A DNA stretch of 64,000 bases from Bradysia coprophila (taxonomy: Eukaryota > Arthropoda > Insecta > Diptera > Sciaridae), in contig NW_023503598.1 in NCBI RefSeq assembly GCF_014529535.1, positions 124,001 to 188,000 of the forward strand, written 5' to 3'. The position numbers and the translations under genes were made by a program. The notes under the pieces are model-generated. The model was not told the DNA's origin. It did no database searches and saw only the letters and a list, made by a program, of their open reading frames with translations. Positions 42,308 to 53,987 of this stretch are shown one piece after another (positions within the stretch are counted from its first letter, which is position 1; each line of letters opens with the position of its first letter).

Positions 42308-45284
42308 CTGGAAAATAAAAAGAGGACAAAATTAGTCAACGTCGTTGAAGGTGGTCAGTCTGTTATCTTTGGAATCAAAAGCTTCATGTCAATATACTCA
42401 TGCGGCAGTATTTTCGTGAATTTCGAGGAATTCTTGAAATTCCTAATCCGATTTTCAAGTATCACTTTCACGAGAAATAGGTCCCTCTAGTAATAAAATG
42501 TGTGAACAACAAAGTAATCGTTACAGAATAGTCACAAACAAAGCTCGGAACAGGCCAGGTTTACCTGAATTTTACCTGAAACATAGAAATTTAGGCCAAC
42601 CTGTCAGGTCAAGTTTCAGGTCGACCTGAAATTGTTTTCAGTTTGTCTGAAAATTTCTACAAATTTCATTCAGTTTCAGGTCTGGTCAGGTTTCCTCATA
42701 AAAAGTACCTGAAATTTCGCTCCCATAGTCTTTTGACCGCGGTCCCATTCCAAGCTTTAGTCACAGAACAGTAAAGGACACAAACCTTGCAAGAGATAAC
42801 TTAAGGATAAATCTGTCCCAACCGTCCTGAAACAGCAATGGGTCTACATGTACACTGTACAGTATTGTACAGAGCTGATGCCAGAGTTTGTAAAGGCAAT
42901 CGAAATTGTCTTGTCACTGTAATTTCAACAGTTTTGGCTTACAGATGTGTCTAATTCGGGAAACGATTTGAGATCTAAGACTATGTTAAGCTCAACGACT
43001 TCAACTTCACATGAAAGACATGTAAAGACATAATAATCGTAATCTTTGGTGGACAGTATCTCCCAACCATGTTACTGACAAAATAGATATAAATCCATCG
43101 ATCGACGTGTAATTATCACATTGGTCATCTAAATTCCAGGCAATTCAATAAACGTTCTGACTAACTGCCCGTGCCGTTTATCGTTTTCCAACTTGACCAC
43201 TTACCCAAACAATTATCAAAAATCTACATTGCATCTGGCCGACCGGCACGGATCAAATAAATTTCATTTCACTTAATGAGTCGAAATTAATTTTCGCCAA
43301 GCAAATCGTAACATCAGTGTTGACGCTTTAACAGCAAAATAAATAAGATAAAACATTAGACAATCAGGCAAAACAATCCACCACGCATTGTGGGTGAAAA
43401 TGGATACAGTTCCGAACCAACTGTGATGTACCCGGAAATAAGTAGATACTCGTGTTGCGTGTGCGTGTGGAACCCATCAGGGTCATTGGTCGCCAAACGG
43501 ACAATTTGTTAATATGACGGAAAATGAGTGGCCCCAGCCGAACTTTTGATACAAAACAAATGTTAAAAGCAAATCAATTTTATGAACCATGCAAAATGTT
43601 CAAAAATAAATTTCGGATTTTTTTTTCTTGTTGTTTCACGTAGGTTCAGTGCAGAATTAGAACGAATTTATTAGCACACAGAATAGCAGAAAAAAAAACT
43701 ATTTAAAAATCTATCTCTCAGCGAAAATAATTCATTCATTCATAATACGTTTTTGCTTAAATTGTTGTTTTGTTTCAGAACCGTATTGTATTTATATACT
43801 CAACTAATATATATACCATACATACGTAATAGAGGTATCGGTCCATAACTACACAAAAGACGCGGGATGCTAATTTCGAACACTTAACTTGACGTAGTTA
43901 AGTTCAGTTTAAAACATGATCATCTTTCATCAAACATAATCTATCTGTGAAGACAAAAAAAAAAACACACCAACATTTCACAGCCACCCAACAGTTAGAA
44001 GTAAGTAAGTCACCTATCCGAACATCAACAGCAAAAACGTATAACCATTTTCATTTTCGTCGTTTCGTATAAGTATACACTTAGCGCATTGTACGACTGT
44101 AAATGCGATGATTTTATTTAAAAATAAAATGAAAATGTATAAAACACAGACACAGCTTTAATATCCTTTTAATGATCACACACTCTTCAGTTTGGGTTTA
44201 TTAGCAACAAATGCAAGGAATTTGCGTTGGAAATGTTTTTCTGACAATTTTCTTGTGAAAAAATTGTGCAAAGATGAAACAATCGCGTCTTCAAGAGAAA
44301 GAAAAAAAAACAAGCCAGTCGTTGTTCGACAAGAACCCATGCAATTTTTTTCGTTTTTCATGTATGTGGGTATGAAAATCGCTGAGTTATTTCAACAATT
44401 TCCGTAGATGTTCACTGTCGTCATGAGTTTTATTCTTCGAAATACAAGATAAGATCAGAATTTCGCTTGAATCTTTTATTGTTTCACGAACGGCTGTCGA
44501 CCGGTTTCCAACGGTAACAAAACCAACTAATTCTTTGATATAAAATTGATATTGTCTCAATTTGAGGTGCAAGTGACAGTTTTCTCAACACTGACGAAAA
44601 GTGAAACTTTCGCTGACTATATTGAGTAAAATGTTGCATGCGACGCTGATACGTTTTGTTCCGAGTGATGAGAATGATGAAAAGTTGAATTTCTTACTAG
44701 TCGTAAGCTTGTCCTAACGAGGTGTAGCTGAGTAGGACCAGCCTACGACATGTACCGAAAATTCAGCTTTCATCACGAGTCACACACAAATGACGATTTT
44801 TGAAAACTGAAAACTGAAATGAGATGAAACCACAACAACATTCATAAAGAAATCACTTTACAGCCATTTCAGTAACAAAGCAACAACAAATAATAGGAAA
44901 ATCCATTTTCGGCCGAGAAAGTACCCCTCTCTGAGATGTACAGAAAAATCAATCTTTTCGATCATAGTTTGGGTGTCGAAATCCGTCGAATTTCAGTCTT
45001 TAAGCGCAAAAATGGTTTCTTAGGCCTCTAATTCACAATCTGCACATCTACTGTCTAAAAACGCATTTTACACTCGGTTGTAAAAGAGTTACTCGGTTTC
45101 GCCTCGGTTTGACAATTTGCACAGCTATTGCGCAAAATTGCCATTTCGGCACGTGTTTTGAAAATAGCTATTTGCACTTTAAACCTGCGTACAATAATCT
45201 TCCTCATTACGGTATCACAGAATTGAATGTGCGCTAGTTTCTTAAACGCTTTGATCGTAATTTATTGAATAGTTTTCTGGCCAT
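42308..45284. other. Region upstream of mapped pbl exons, no feature besides GACCTGA words
   Basis: The first pbl exon and promoter should lie here or to the right but were not recognised. At 42545-42720 the words ACCTGAA and TTCAGGT recur many times in both orientations, as also at 60965-61130. Confidence 0.4.
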
Positions 45285-45683
45285 TGCTTTCGTATGCGAT
45301 AAGCTTATGCTTGGTGAATAACATTTGTAAGTAAATTTGGGAATGTCGAAAATTACTATTTGTAATCGTTGTAGTTGAACTTGAAGAGGCAGGTCAAAAC
45401 GATATCTCATCTTAACTAATTTGGTAACTATCTTTGATTTAGACCTGTGCGTCGTAAGGTTGTCGGCAGAGCTGCCTTTTTCATATGGGAAAAATGAGCA
45501 AATGCCAGTGGCACCCGAAGTGGAGCAGAAGAAAATGGCGCTTGATGTCATTAAAAAAATTTTAGCTTTACTAAATTGACGCCTATTTTTCCAATTGCCC
45601 GATGGTGCCCAAAAGCTAAAAGCGACACTGGTTGTCGGTGGGCAAAATCAAAAACTTTATGTCGCAAACGAAGCAAGGTCCAT

Positions 45684-45857
45684 CATAGCAATGAAAGTGT
45701 AAAACAGGTATGGTCTATTGTCCGCTCGGAGGACATAAAAATTTGATTTTCGTACTTAAACGCACTCATTTTCATATTATTTTGACATAAAATGTGTGTG
45801 CGTTTAAGACGAATTTGTCGATCGCCCATACCTGTTCTAGACTTTCATTGCATCATA
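45684..45857. mobile_element. ~170-bp hairpin (MITE-like)
   Basis: GCAATGAAAGTGTAAAACAG at the left is inverse, with small changes, to CTGTTCTAGACTTTCATTGC at the right, and GGTATGG with CCATACC extends the pairing. The inner CTCATTTTCATATTATTTTG also occurs at ~38342, so it is a dispersed family. Confidence 0.65.
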
Positions 45858-46248
45858 GGGAACTTTATTTACTGAAATTATTGAAAACTGCTTGAATGCT
45901 TGAGAGAGACAACTTTCTAATTCATAAATCTGAAGCACACTCAGATTTCAGTACATTTCGTTTTATTTATGAGTGAAAGACGATGGAAATCAAATTAGCG
46001 ACTGACGGCGGAATATTGCTTAGTAGCTGCAGAGTCTACTCTACCAAAAAAACACCCAAAGTTCGAAAAGTTGAGGACGTTGAACAAAACATGAATGCTC
46101 AGGCTTAACATTTTTAGCCCCGTACGAAGTACGAAGGGGCTTATAGGATTACGATGCCGTGTGTAATTGATGGAATTCGAAGCAGACGGTAAGGGCAAAG
46201 TGTTTGCCTATGTTCATAGATGACGAATCCGCAATAAAAATTTGGGCC

Positions 46249-46347
46249 GTCTGTCCGTCTGTCCGTCCGTCCGTCTGTCCGTCTGTCCGTCTGTCCGTCT
46301 GTCCGTCTGTCTGTCTGTCCGTCTGTCCGTCTGTCCGTCTGTCCGTC
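46249..46347. repeat. (GTCT GTCC)n microsatellite
   Basis: About 25 tetranucleotide units of GTCC or GTCT with little interruption. Confidence 0.95.
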
Positions 46348-46629
46348 ACGTCGATATCTTGAGTAAATCAAATCCGATTTCAAAATTTTTTTTTTCCCTG
46401 AAAGATAGTCAAAATAGTGAGGCTAAGTTCGAAGATGGGCATATTCGGGTCGGCCCTTCGTGAGTTAGGGCCACCTAAGTGATTTAAGGTCTTTTGGTGA
46501 TATTTATGGCAAAATAAACGATGGAAATGTAAATGACACGGCAAATGAAAGGTATTGTCAATACCAATCCAGGAAAAAAAAGTTTTTTAAAATCGGGTGA
46601 GTGGACCGTGAGTTAGGGCCTTAGAAGTG

Positions 46630-47520
46630 AAAAGCTACTAGGGCCCTATGTGTATTTTACATAGAACTCAAGTAAATTTCATTCGTTTTTCGTAATTTTT
46701 GTGTCATTTGGAAGGTAATCAAAAGCCGAATAGAATGTTGTTGAAAAAAAATTAAATTTGGGTCCTCGGACTAAGGCCGCTACTAGGGCCCTATGTGTAT
46801 TTTACATTGAACTCGAGTAAATTTCATTCGTTTTTCGTAATTTTTGTGTCATTTGGAAGGTAATCAAAGGCCAAATAGAATGTTGTTGAAAAAAAAATTA
46901 AATTTGGGTCCTCGGACAAAGGCCGCTACTAGGGCCCTATGTGTATTTTACATAGAACTCAAGTAAATTTCATTCGTTTTTCGTAATTTTTGTGTCATTT
47001 GGAAGGTTATCAAAAGCCGAATAGAATGTTGTTGAAAAAAAAATTAAATTTGGGTCCTTGGACTAAGGCCACTACTAGGGCCCTATGTGTATTTTACATA
47101 GAACTCAAGTAAATTTCATTCGTTTTTCGTAATTTTTGTGTCATTTGGAAGGTAATCAAAAGCCGAATAGAATGTTGTTGAAAAAAAAAAAAATTTGGGT
47201 CCTCGGACTAAGGCCGCTACTAGGGCCCTATGCGTATTTTACATATAACTCGAGCAAATTTCATCCGTTTTTCGTAATTTTTGTTTCATTTGGAAGGTAA
47301 TCAAAGGCCGAATAGAATGTTGTTGAAAAAAAAAATTTGGGTCCTCGGACTAAGGCCGCTACTAGGGCCCTATGTGTATTTTACATAGAACTCGAGCAAA
47401 TTTCATCCGTTTTCCGTATTTTTTGTTTCATTTGGAGGGTTATCAAAGGCCGAAAAAAATAAATTTGGGTCCTCGGACTAAGGCCGGTACTAGGGCCCTA
47501 TGTGTATTTATACTCAATAA
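46630..47520. repeat. Seven tandem ~145-bp units
   Basis: TACTAGGGCCCTATGTGTAT marks each unit, with GGGCCC at 46641, 46786, 46932, 47078, 47223, 47365 and 47493. The spacings are 145, 146, 146, 145, 142 and 128 bp. Units share CATTTGGAAGGT and GGGTCCTCGGAC blocks and differ mainly in the length of a poly-A run. Divergence grows toward the right end. Confidence 0.95.
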
Positions 47521-47817
47521 ATTAAAATTTTAGGGCTATTTGAAATTTTTGTTTCATTTGAAAGGAACGTCGTACGGGGCTTCGTAATTGCGCTATGCGC
47601 AATTTCTAAGATGTACACATTCCATAATAATTTTACTTTAACTACATTAACCGGCGCAATAGGTTTACGGTCAAAGTAGGGTGACAGACGCAATAGGGTC
47701 ACGTACGCAATAGATATACGGGTTTGTACGGGGCTCAGTCGCAGCAAACGCTCCGACTGTTCTGATGGCTCGTTTATTAGACAAATAATGATACGGAGAT
47801 TAAGGCATCGACTTTTT

Positions 47818-47853
47818 TATAAAAGAACTGAATTCTCGCTAAGTTCATTCAGT
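47818..47853 (+). promoter_or_regulatory. TATA + initiator of paralogue A
   Basis: TATAAAAG at 47818 and TCAGT at 47849 (start A at 47851) are 33 bp apart. The sequence after the initiator, ACGTAAACCACTGTTG, is kept in all three paralogues. The insertion ends ~45 bp upstream. Confidence 0.65.
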
Positions 47854-47954
47854 ACGTAAACCACTGTTGAGGCTTACAGTCCTGTTTTCATCAATTAAAC
47901 AAGTGGAAAGTGTTCAAAAATTCAATTTCACAAAGGTTGAATAGATCATTGAAA

Positions 47955-48681
47955 ATGGGAGAGCAAAGAATTACCGTTGTGATTGAGAATCGTCTAATAA
48001 TAATCAAGTTTGATATCAATGGCAAACTGGGCGAGTTACGAAAATTTTTGATCGATCAGAAGTACATTTTAATCGACGCCGAAGGGGACACTTGGCGTTT
48101 CGCAAGAGTGAAGGATGGTAAAGTGACCAAAACAGTTGATACAGATGACGAAAAATATATTCCAGTTAGCGAATACATCTACGACACAGACAAAATACTT
48201 GTGGGCAATCTGAAGAGACAGCTCGATGTGTTCGCTGACACCGTTCACGAATTTTTCCGGTTTGATGTCAGCGGATGAAGGGACGAGAAACGCTATCGAA
48301 GTAGTTTCGTTTAGGGACTTAGGCATTCCCACCCAAGAAGCAGTCGGATATCGTCGCGTAACCGTTAAGGCTTGGAGATATATTTCATTTAAAGACAGTT
48401 CTGACGATAAAAAACGTATAATCGACGATAATGCGCCGAAAAAGTTGTCGATGGCTTTAAAGAGTGGTGGCATTGATGTTATTTCGGGTGATGATATAGA
48501 GGGAGGTGGATTCAAAGAAGGAGATGACACAGAGAATTTTATCGGTGGTGGTTACATATATGATGTTGTGGATGACCCCAATGAGATTTTGGGTATATTT
48601 GAGATTGATTTCTTTGTATTTAAAACGGCGGAAGATGCACAAAATATGGTTGAGTCGAGAATTAATCCGATATTCGACTAA
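47955..48681 (+). pseudogene. Two-module MGEQR-family protein, paralogue A (internal deletion)
   Basis: The ATG at 47955 begins MGEQRITVVIENR and reads to a stop at 48278 just after FFRFDVS (107 residues), covering the first repeat module and the start of the second. Compared with paralogue C about 530 bp are missing at this point, and the join shifts the frame. The C-terminal part (AIEVVSFRDLGIP to NPIFD) continues in another frame to 48681. AATAAA is at 48765. With an intact promoter it might still make a short one-module protein, but as a full-length gene it is broken. Confidence 0.8.
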
Positions 48682-48789
48682 AGATACAGTCCGTTACGAA
48701 CGATGGAATATCAAATGGGTCTTGTAATACGTTTGAACGAATTGATATACTTGTAGATTCGATCAATAAAAGCGTCGCATTGAGACATG

Positions 48790-49500
48790 AGCACAAAGAT
48801 TAACTGGCAAGAACTGATTTTTTGGTAGAAGTTGACTCTTTTCCGTCTTTTTCTCTATCAATGATACTTTCTGCCATGGTGATATCTTCCGGTTAAATTG
48901 CCCCATAGTTCAGCTGATCTAACTACTCCTGGAGGCGACTGCATAACATACGATTTGGATTCGGAATGGTATAGGGTGTGGGTGTAATAAGCTTACGTTT
49001 TTTTCCCGCAAAATTATCAACATTTTAGAGAATTAAAATTTAATTCTTCCCACTTCAATAACTTTCTAAATACGCAGGATTTTGGTCGGCCAGGAGTGGT
49101 AGTAGACCTTTACTTCCACATTATTTCTTATTTCAAATTAATTGTAAAAGAAGTGGAGCTGGCCATGACTCAGTTGATAGGCCATATAACGTAACGATAG
49201 ACGATCTCTTTAACTTTACGAGGGTAGGACTCAATTGTCAGAACTTTAAAAATTGTTTCTTCAAATGGAGTCGTTCATTTCTCATTAGGGAACAACAGCA
49301 ACATTTCGACATGAGTTCAAATTTTCTGTGAAGCTTCTGTTTCCAGTTTTACGTCCACTAATAATAATTTTAAGTAAAAACTCTGCCTAATATTACGGCA
49401 TAAGTTTCAAGCCACGTACGTACGTATGAAGGACTGATTAGCGTAGAGGTCAATTAATGGATAGTGAAGACTCCATGACGTTTAAGATATGAATAGGACT
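48790..49500. other. Spacer, no gene
   Basis: No supported ORF or repeat between paralogue A and the MACPF gene. Confidence 0.45.
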
Positions 49501-49514
49501 CCGTAGATTAAAAA

Positions 49515-49520
49515 TTTATT
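49515..49520 (-). terminator. Poly(A) signal of the MACPF gene
   Basis: AATAAA on the minus strand, ~100 bp after the stop codon. Confidence 0.6.
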
Positions 49521-49619
49521 TCGATGAATGTTTTCTCTTTACATTTTTTTCATTGATTTTGGAAGAAAAAAAAGGCCGACTGATCCTTCGTGACTGCGAT
49601 CGACAAATTTAAGTCCAAT

Positions 49620-50588
49620 TTACGCATAAGGTGGAACCACAATCTTGGCAATTTCATATTCATAGTCTTTGACGCTGATGTATTTTTGAAGATCTTTCAC
49701 ATACTGATTGCTGTAGAATTTTCGCAATAATCCCAAACAATCAGTGAGTGTTGCATTTTCCTTATTATTGAGCAACATCAAACTTGGATAAAGTTTTGTA
49801 TAACCAATCATATCCCAAGTCGTTGCGTCGTCCAGTGACTGAAGCCAGTCATTGAAATTGTCTTTACCAATGATCGATCCACCAAGTTCGAAGAACGATG
49901 AATTTCCCTCGCCTCCTGCCAACTGTTTAAATTCCGTATTGAATTTGGTACTAAAATTGGTGCTCTCTGTTTTAGCTTGTTCAAAGCCATCGACTTCTTT
50001 GATTTGAGTGGCATAAAGTGCACTGCCTAAGGTAAAATTCAGTGGAACATACCAACCCCATTCATTCAAAACTTCCACCAATGCCTGATACTTGTCAACT
50101 TCAGCTTCTTTACCGGCAAGGGCTGCCTTGATCTTTTGAATGAATCCGTAATCGGGAGTAATCTGCTCTGGATCGATGGATAGATAAACTTTGTCGACAA
50201 CAAGACGTTCTGTGAAGTATCCTAGCACTTTCTTAGACGTAGGCGATTGCTTTTTGGCGTCGTCAAAACTTGCTTGAGCAGTGGCCCATGGTTTTGCCAG
50301 TGAAATTGTTGATGAGCTTACTCCGCTGGTTTGCATGGAATGTCCTTCTTCGGAGAATGTCAACAGAGACTCAAAGTCAAAGGCTACTGTTGGCTTCACC
50401 TCGGCTGGCAAGTATCCATCAACGAATCTGAATAGTTTGTGGAATTTTCGCACAAATCTCAACCGTCCCGATGTAACACTCTCGACACTCAAACCGTTGA
50501 ACACATACTCGTTCGAAATTCCATTGCGCACGAACGCCAGTCTGAGGTCATTATCAATTTTTTGAACAACTTTCGTTAACGATTCCAT
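49620..50588 (-). CDS. MACPF (membrane attack/perforin) domain protein, fungal-type
   Basis: An intronless gene of 322 residues, from the ATG at 50588 (MESLTKVVQK). The open frame extends 46 codons upstream through the TATA box, so the later ATG is chosen. The centre and C-terminus match the pattern of MACPF proteins of the fungal kind: a segment with VYLSIDPEQITPDYGFIQKI, then VLNEWGWYVPLNFTLGSALY at the place of the MACPF signature, a Ser/Phe-rich helix segment (STNFSTKFNTEF), a glycine turn, and LYPSLMLLN near the end. MACPF proteins oligomerise into membrane pores in defence or attack. No signal peptide is evident at the chosen start. It sits between paralogues A and B on the opposite strand. 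Lateral transfer is an inference from resemblance and lack of introns. The domain call is fairly firm, the function is not known. Confidence 0.7.
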   Translation of the reverse strand: MESLTKVVQKIDNDLRLAFVRNGISNEYVFNGLSVESVTSGRLRFVRKFHKLFRFVDGYLPAEVKPTVAFDFESLLTFSEEGHSMQTSGVSSSTISLAKPWATAQASFDDAKKQSPTSKKVLGYFTERLVVDKVYLSIDPEQITPDYGFIQKIKAALAGKEAEVDKYQALVEVLNEWGWYVPLNFTLGSALYATQIKEVDGFEQAKTESTNFSTKFNTEFKQLAGGEGNSSFFELGGSIIGKDNFNDWLQSLDDATTWDMIGYTKLYPSLMLLNNKENATLTDCLGLLRKFYSNQYVKDLQKYISVKDYEYEIAKIVVPPYA

Positions 50589-50668
50589 TTCGTTTTCTGG
50601 ACTTTTAGGAACAAAACAAACTCGATTATGTGAGAGCAAAGATAATTTAAATTCAGTCGACGGACAAC

Positions 50669-50709
50669 TGATCACTGTGGTAAAAGAGCCACTGTTCCTA
50701 CTTTTTATA
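50669..50709 (-). promoter_or_regulatory. TATA + initiator of the MACPF gene
   Basis: On the minus strand TATAAAAAG starts at 50709. Two initiator-like sites follow, CACAGT (start at 50676, 33 bp) and TCAGT (50669, 40 bp). This places the mRNA start inside the long open frame and favours the ATG at 50588. Confidence 0.6.
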
Positions 50710-50829
50710 GAAAAATTGTCTCTCATTATCTCTGACTAAAAAAACCACAGAGAGACCTCTAAGAAATGGAACCTAAGCTGATTTGTTTTTGTATTTTGTA
50801 AACAAAAGTTACTGATAATTCTATCAGTT

Positions 50830-53640
50830 GTGTGCAACTATGTCTTTGAATGGCATGCAGTTAAACTTCCATCGGAAAATATTTTTTGTTCGACTAGAAA
50901 AATGTCAAAGTTGGAGTTGAAGGCAATTGTAGAGTTGGAGTTGAAGACAACGGTAGCTGGAGGCAAAAAAAAAATTCCTTGGGAGATTCGATCAACAACG
51001 TCGCAAGTAACATCTGAAAACACATTCGCTTTTCATAGTGTAATAACGGCTCGAGAAGTCTGTGACCAGAACGTAACTCGGCATCGATTTTATTCATCAG
51101 CACAAAGGAAACACCAACGACATATCTCCCAATTTTAGATGTAGAAATTCCAATAACCAAATTGAGGTTCGTCGTTCGTGATGTTTCTTGGTGGAAGAAA
51201 TTGATTTTTTTTTTGTGTGGGTAGGTTCGTTAGTATCCCGTAATTTAATTTCAAATTGAAATATACAAAGTTCATGTGCGTTTTGTTATGTAATTTTTTG
51301 ATTCCAAAATCTCAAAAAGAAAAGTTCATCTCATTTTGACTTTGTTATCATTTACCAATGATAGAAACAAATATGTGAACGATCATTATTACCGTTCACA
51401 TTTTTTTTTCTAGCCATCGGTCAAAGATAATGTGCGGTTTACATTATAATAACAACTGTGAGAGGCGGGAAATCGACCGGATAATCACCGAGATTCTAAT
51501 TAAACTAAATAAATTCGAACGAAAGGGAAAAGTAGATCGATTAAAAGAGAGTTTGTCGCTTAGTTGCCCTGAATATTCTATATTAGTCGCTGTACGACAT
51601 AGGTTTGTTCCAAATAGCAACACGAAGGACGACGATTTTATCCACAGACATCCACAGAGATGAACATAACCTAAGCGTCAACAAATTTCTTTGCAAATTT
51701 TTCGTTAAAATTTTCGTCAACCTGAAAGTTGAGGTTAGGTTGCCTTCTGTGGATGAAATTTGACATTTCGAGATGGTCTTGAAACAAACCTATTGATTAA
51801 ATTTCCATTTAACACAATAAAAGAGAATGAGAATTAGAAAAATTCATATATTTTACATCGGCAGACATTTAGTTATTTCTCGCTTTAACGGTCTGTACGA
51901 TGAAGACAATTTTGACAAACTCATCGAAGTTAATCAGAGTGAATTACAAAATGTTCCAAACCAAAGATATTTGATAAACGAATTTTGTCATTAGGACAAT
52001 CCAATACAATGAACCACAGGCAAAATAAAAATTCTGAGATAAATAATCACTAATGATGGGTCGGTGATGATAGTGTTTAAGGTAGTCTGTCCTACAATGA
52101 CATTAGCTCTACCAACATTTTTATATATTTTAACAAAAAAAAGTAAAAAAGCAGAATTTCTATCGGAATTTAGGTTTCTACACTCTGATTTGGGCATTTA
52201 CAGACATTTGATTTTTCCAATTATGATGTTAAACAACTGTTATTGACACTGGCACTGGAAAAACAATAGTTTAAAATCAAATCCAGCATCCACCAGTATT
52301 TCAATTTCCCGCGTCGTGCATAACGACGATAAAATCGAATTTAAAAAAAATTAGTGTTTAACAACAAATTATAACTAAACACAGAATCTTGAGGAATTTT
52401 GTTTACCACAGAAACTCTGCGTAGCCGTGCACCTAATAAAATGGCGATCTGCGCTACTTCCCAGGGGTGCCGACTTCTAAGGACAAGCGAGGCTCGGGCA
52501 CCACTACTCGAATGATGAGCACCACTACATCTTTCCAGTTTTACTTGAAAGAGCACCACTACTCCCAGATTCGCTTGTTGTATGAGCACCACTACTCCCA
52601 AACACAAGTCGGCGTCCCTGCTACTTCCTCTGTTTATGTACGTACGATACGTACTTTAAGGAAAACTGGCGACTGTTAATAAGACTTTACATCACAAAAT
52701 ATCTGAGGTTGTCGGCGACACCATCTAGGTGTAAGTTCTCTACTTAATAAGCGTAATTTTTCCAGCGTCCAGCGTAAGATTATAATGGCAAAATAGTTCG
52801 GAAATTGAGAAATTGGGTATTTTTGTCGTCACAAAAGCTTTTCTTAGTGGAAGCAAATGCTGAAGGTAAGAAAGCACCTACCTAATTATTAGTAATGTTA
52901 AACGCCCGATGTATGTCTGTTTATCTATTTCTCTATTAGTCGGTCACAAATTGTGATCATTGTGAGCACATTTCATTGTTGCGCAATCTATGTTTATGAA
53001 AAAGTCGTTCACTATCGAATAAAGAGCAAGTCTCACGTCTGTCTGTTTATTGAAATTAATATGGAGATTTAAGCTTGCTACCATGACCTCATGGTACTTT
53101 TTGAATTGCTAGGACATTATCTAGATCACTTGTACTATTTTAAAAATTTAACTGTTGTAGCTTCTTAGAACGCATACTGGAGCTACGCGGTGCGTTTAAT
53201 TAAAAAAAAACTTGTTTTGGAAATAAATGGAATTGAAATTAAAAAAGTCGAGCAGTTTCGATTAGAGACTGATGTGATTACATGTTTGACGGGATTATGT
53301 GATGACCAAGAAAATACGGGGGTTATGAAAAAAATACGAATTGATGATGGGACAAGGTGTTTGAAAAGGAAAATGCAGAATGTGAATTAACGTATTCGCC
53401 GGATCAGGTTTGGATTGGAGAAAGTGTTCGAAACTTAATTAATAACAAAACGTTAATAGGACGATAGAAATGTAAGAACGACATAAACACAAGGAATTTT
53501 GAAAACCGACACATTTTCTGTTTCTGTGTTTTACTTGAGTTTCTGATTTCTCCAAAATGTGTCACTGCTCACGATAGCCCCTTGGGGCTACGAGTACTTC
53601 TAGTTCATAAATAAAAATTTCAAATCGATGTCAGTAAATG
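50830..53640. other. Spacer between MACPF gene and paralogue B, no recognised gene
   Basis: Short ORFs at 50830-51160, 51430-51663 and 53190-53390 have no family marks. TAGGTTTGTT at 51601 and its inverse AACAAACCTA at ~51785 may be ends of a small element. GCACCACTACT occurs four times at 52498-52595. Confidence 0.45.
52450..52625. repeat. GCACCACTACTC repeats within a short inverted pair
   Basis: GCACCACTAC occurs at 52498, 52519, 52552 and 52585 at uneven spacing. The outer words GGGGTGCCGACTT (52463) and AAGTCGGCGTCCC (52606) are near inverses. Confidence 0.55.
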
Positions 53641-53834
53641 AAAGGGTGATTTTGTTACATTTTAGGCGAAAAACGACTGAAATCAATTTAGCGACTAGCG
53701 GCGGAGTATATTTTAGTGGCTGTCTACTCTGACCAACAAACGAAGGTTCGAAAGGTTGACAACATCAATGCTTATGCTTAGATTAGAACTTTTTTATAGA
53801 ACATAAACATTGATACGGAGATAAAACACGGCAT

Positions 53835-53869
53835 TATATGAACTGCACTCTGACGGTGTTTATTGAGTA
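53835..53869 (+). promoter_or_regulatory. TATA + initiator of paralogue B
   Basis: TTATATGA near 53835 and TGAGTACGTAAACCAC near 53864 occupy the same places as the TATA and TCAGT of A and C. Both are changed from the consensus, so this promoter may be weaker. Confidence 0.5.
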
Positions 53870-53987
53870 CGTAAACCACTCTTGTGTTAACAAGGTTCGC
53901 CTCTCTGCTTCCATCAAATTAAACAAGTGAAAATTGTTTGAAAAGTCAATTTCACATAATTGCCAAACGTTGAACAAGTCATCAAAA

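Larger units (their letters stand above)
46115..47770 (+). mobile_element. Repeat element with (GTCC/GTCT)n and a 145-bp tandem array
   Basis: The element lies between flank and promoter of paralogue A. The other two paralogues have only 20-40 bp between the same points, so it is an insertion. It holds sequence shared with 40225-40615, a tetranucleotide array and seven tandem units, and both ends carry GTACGGGGCT / AGCCCCGTAC words. It has no reading frame of its own. Confidence 0.75.

Noticed and set aside
45234..45551. 105-codon minus-strand ORF upstream of paralogue A
   Set aside because: Overlaps the duplicated 5' flank; the equivalent at 56510 does not keep the frame.
46141..46463. TDRRTDGQ-type ORFs
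   Set aside because: Translation of the GTCC/GTCT microsatellite.
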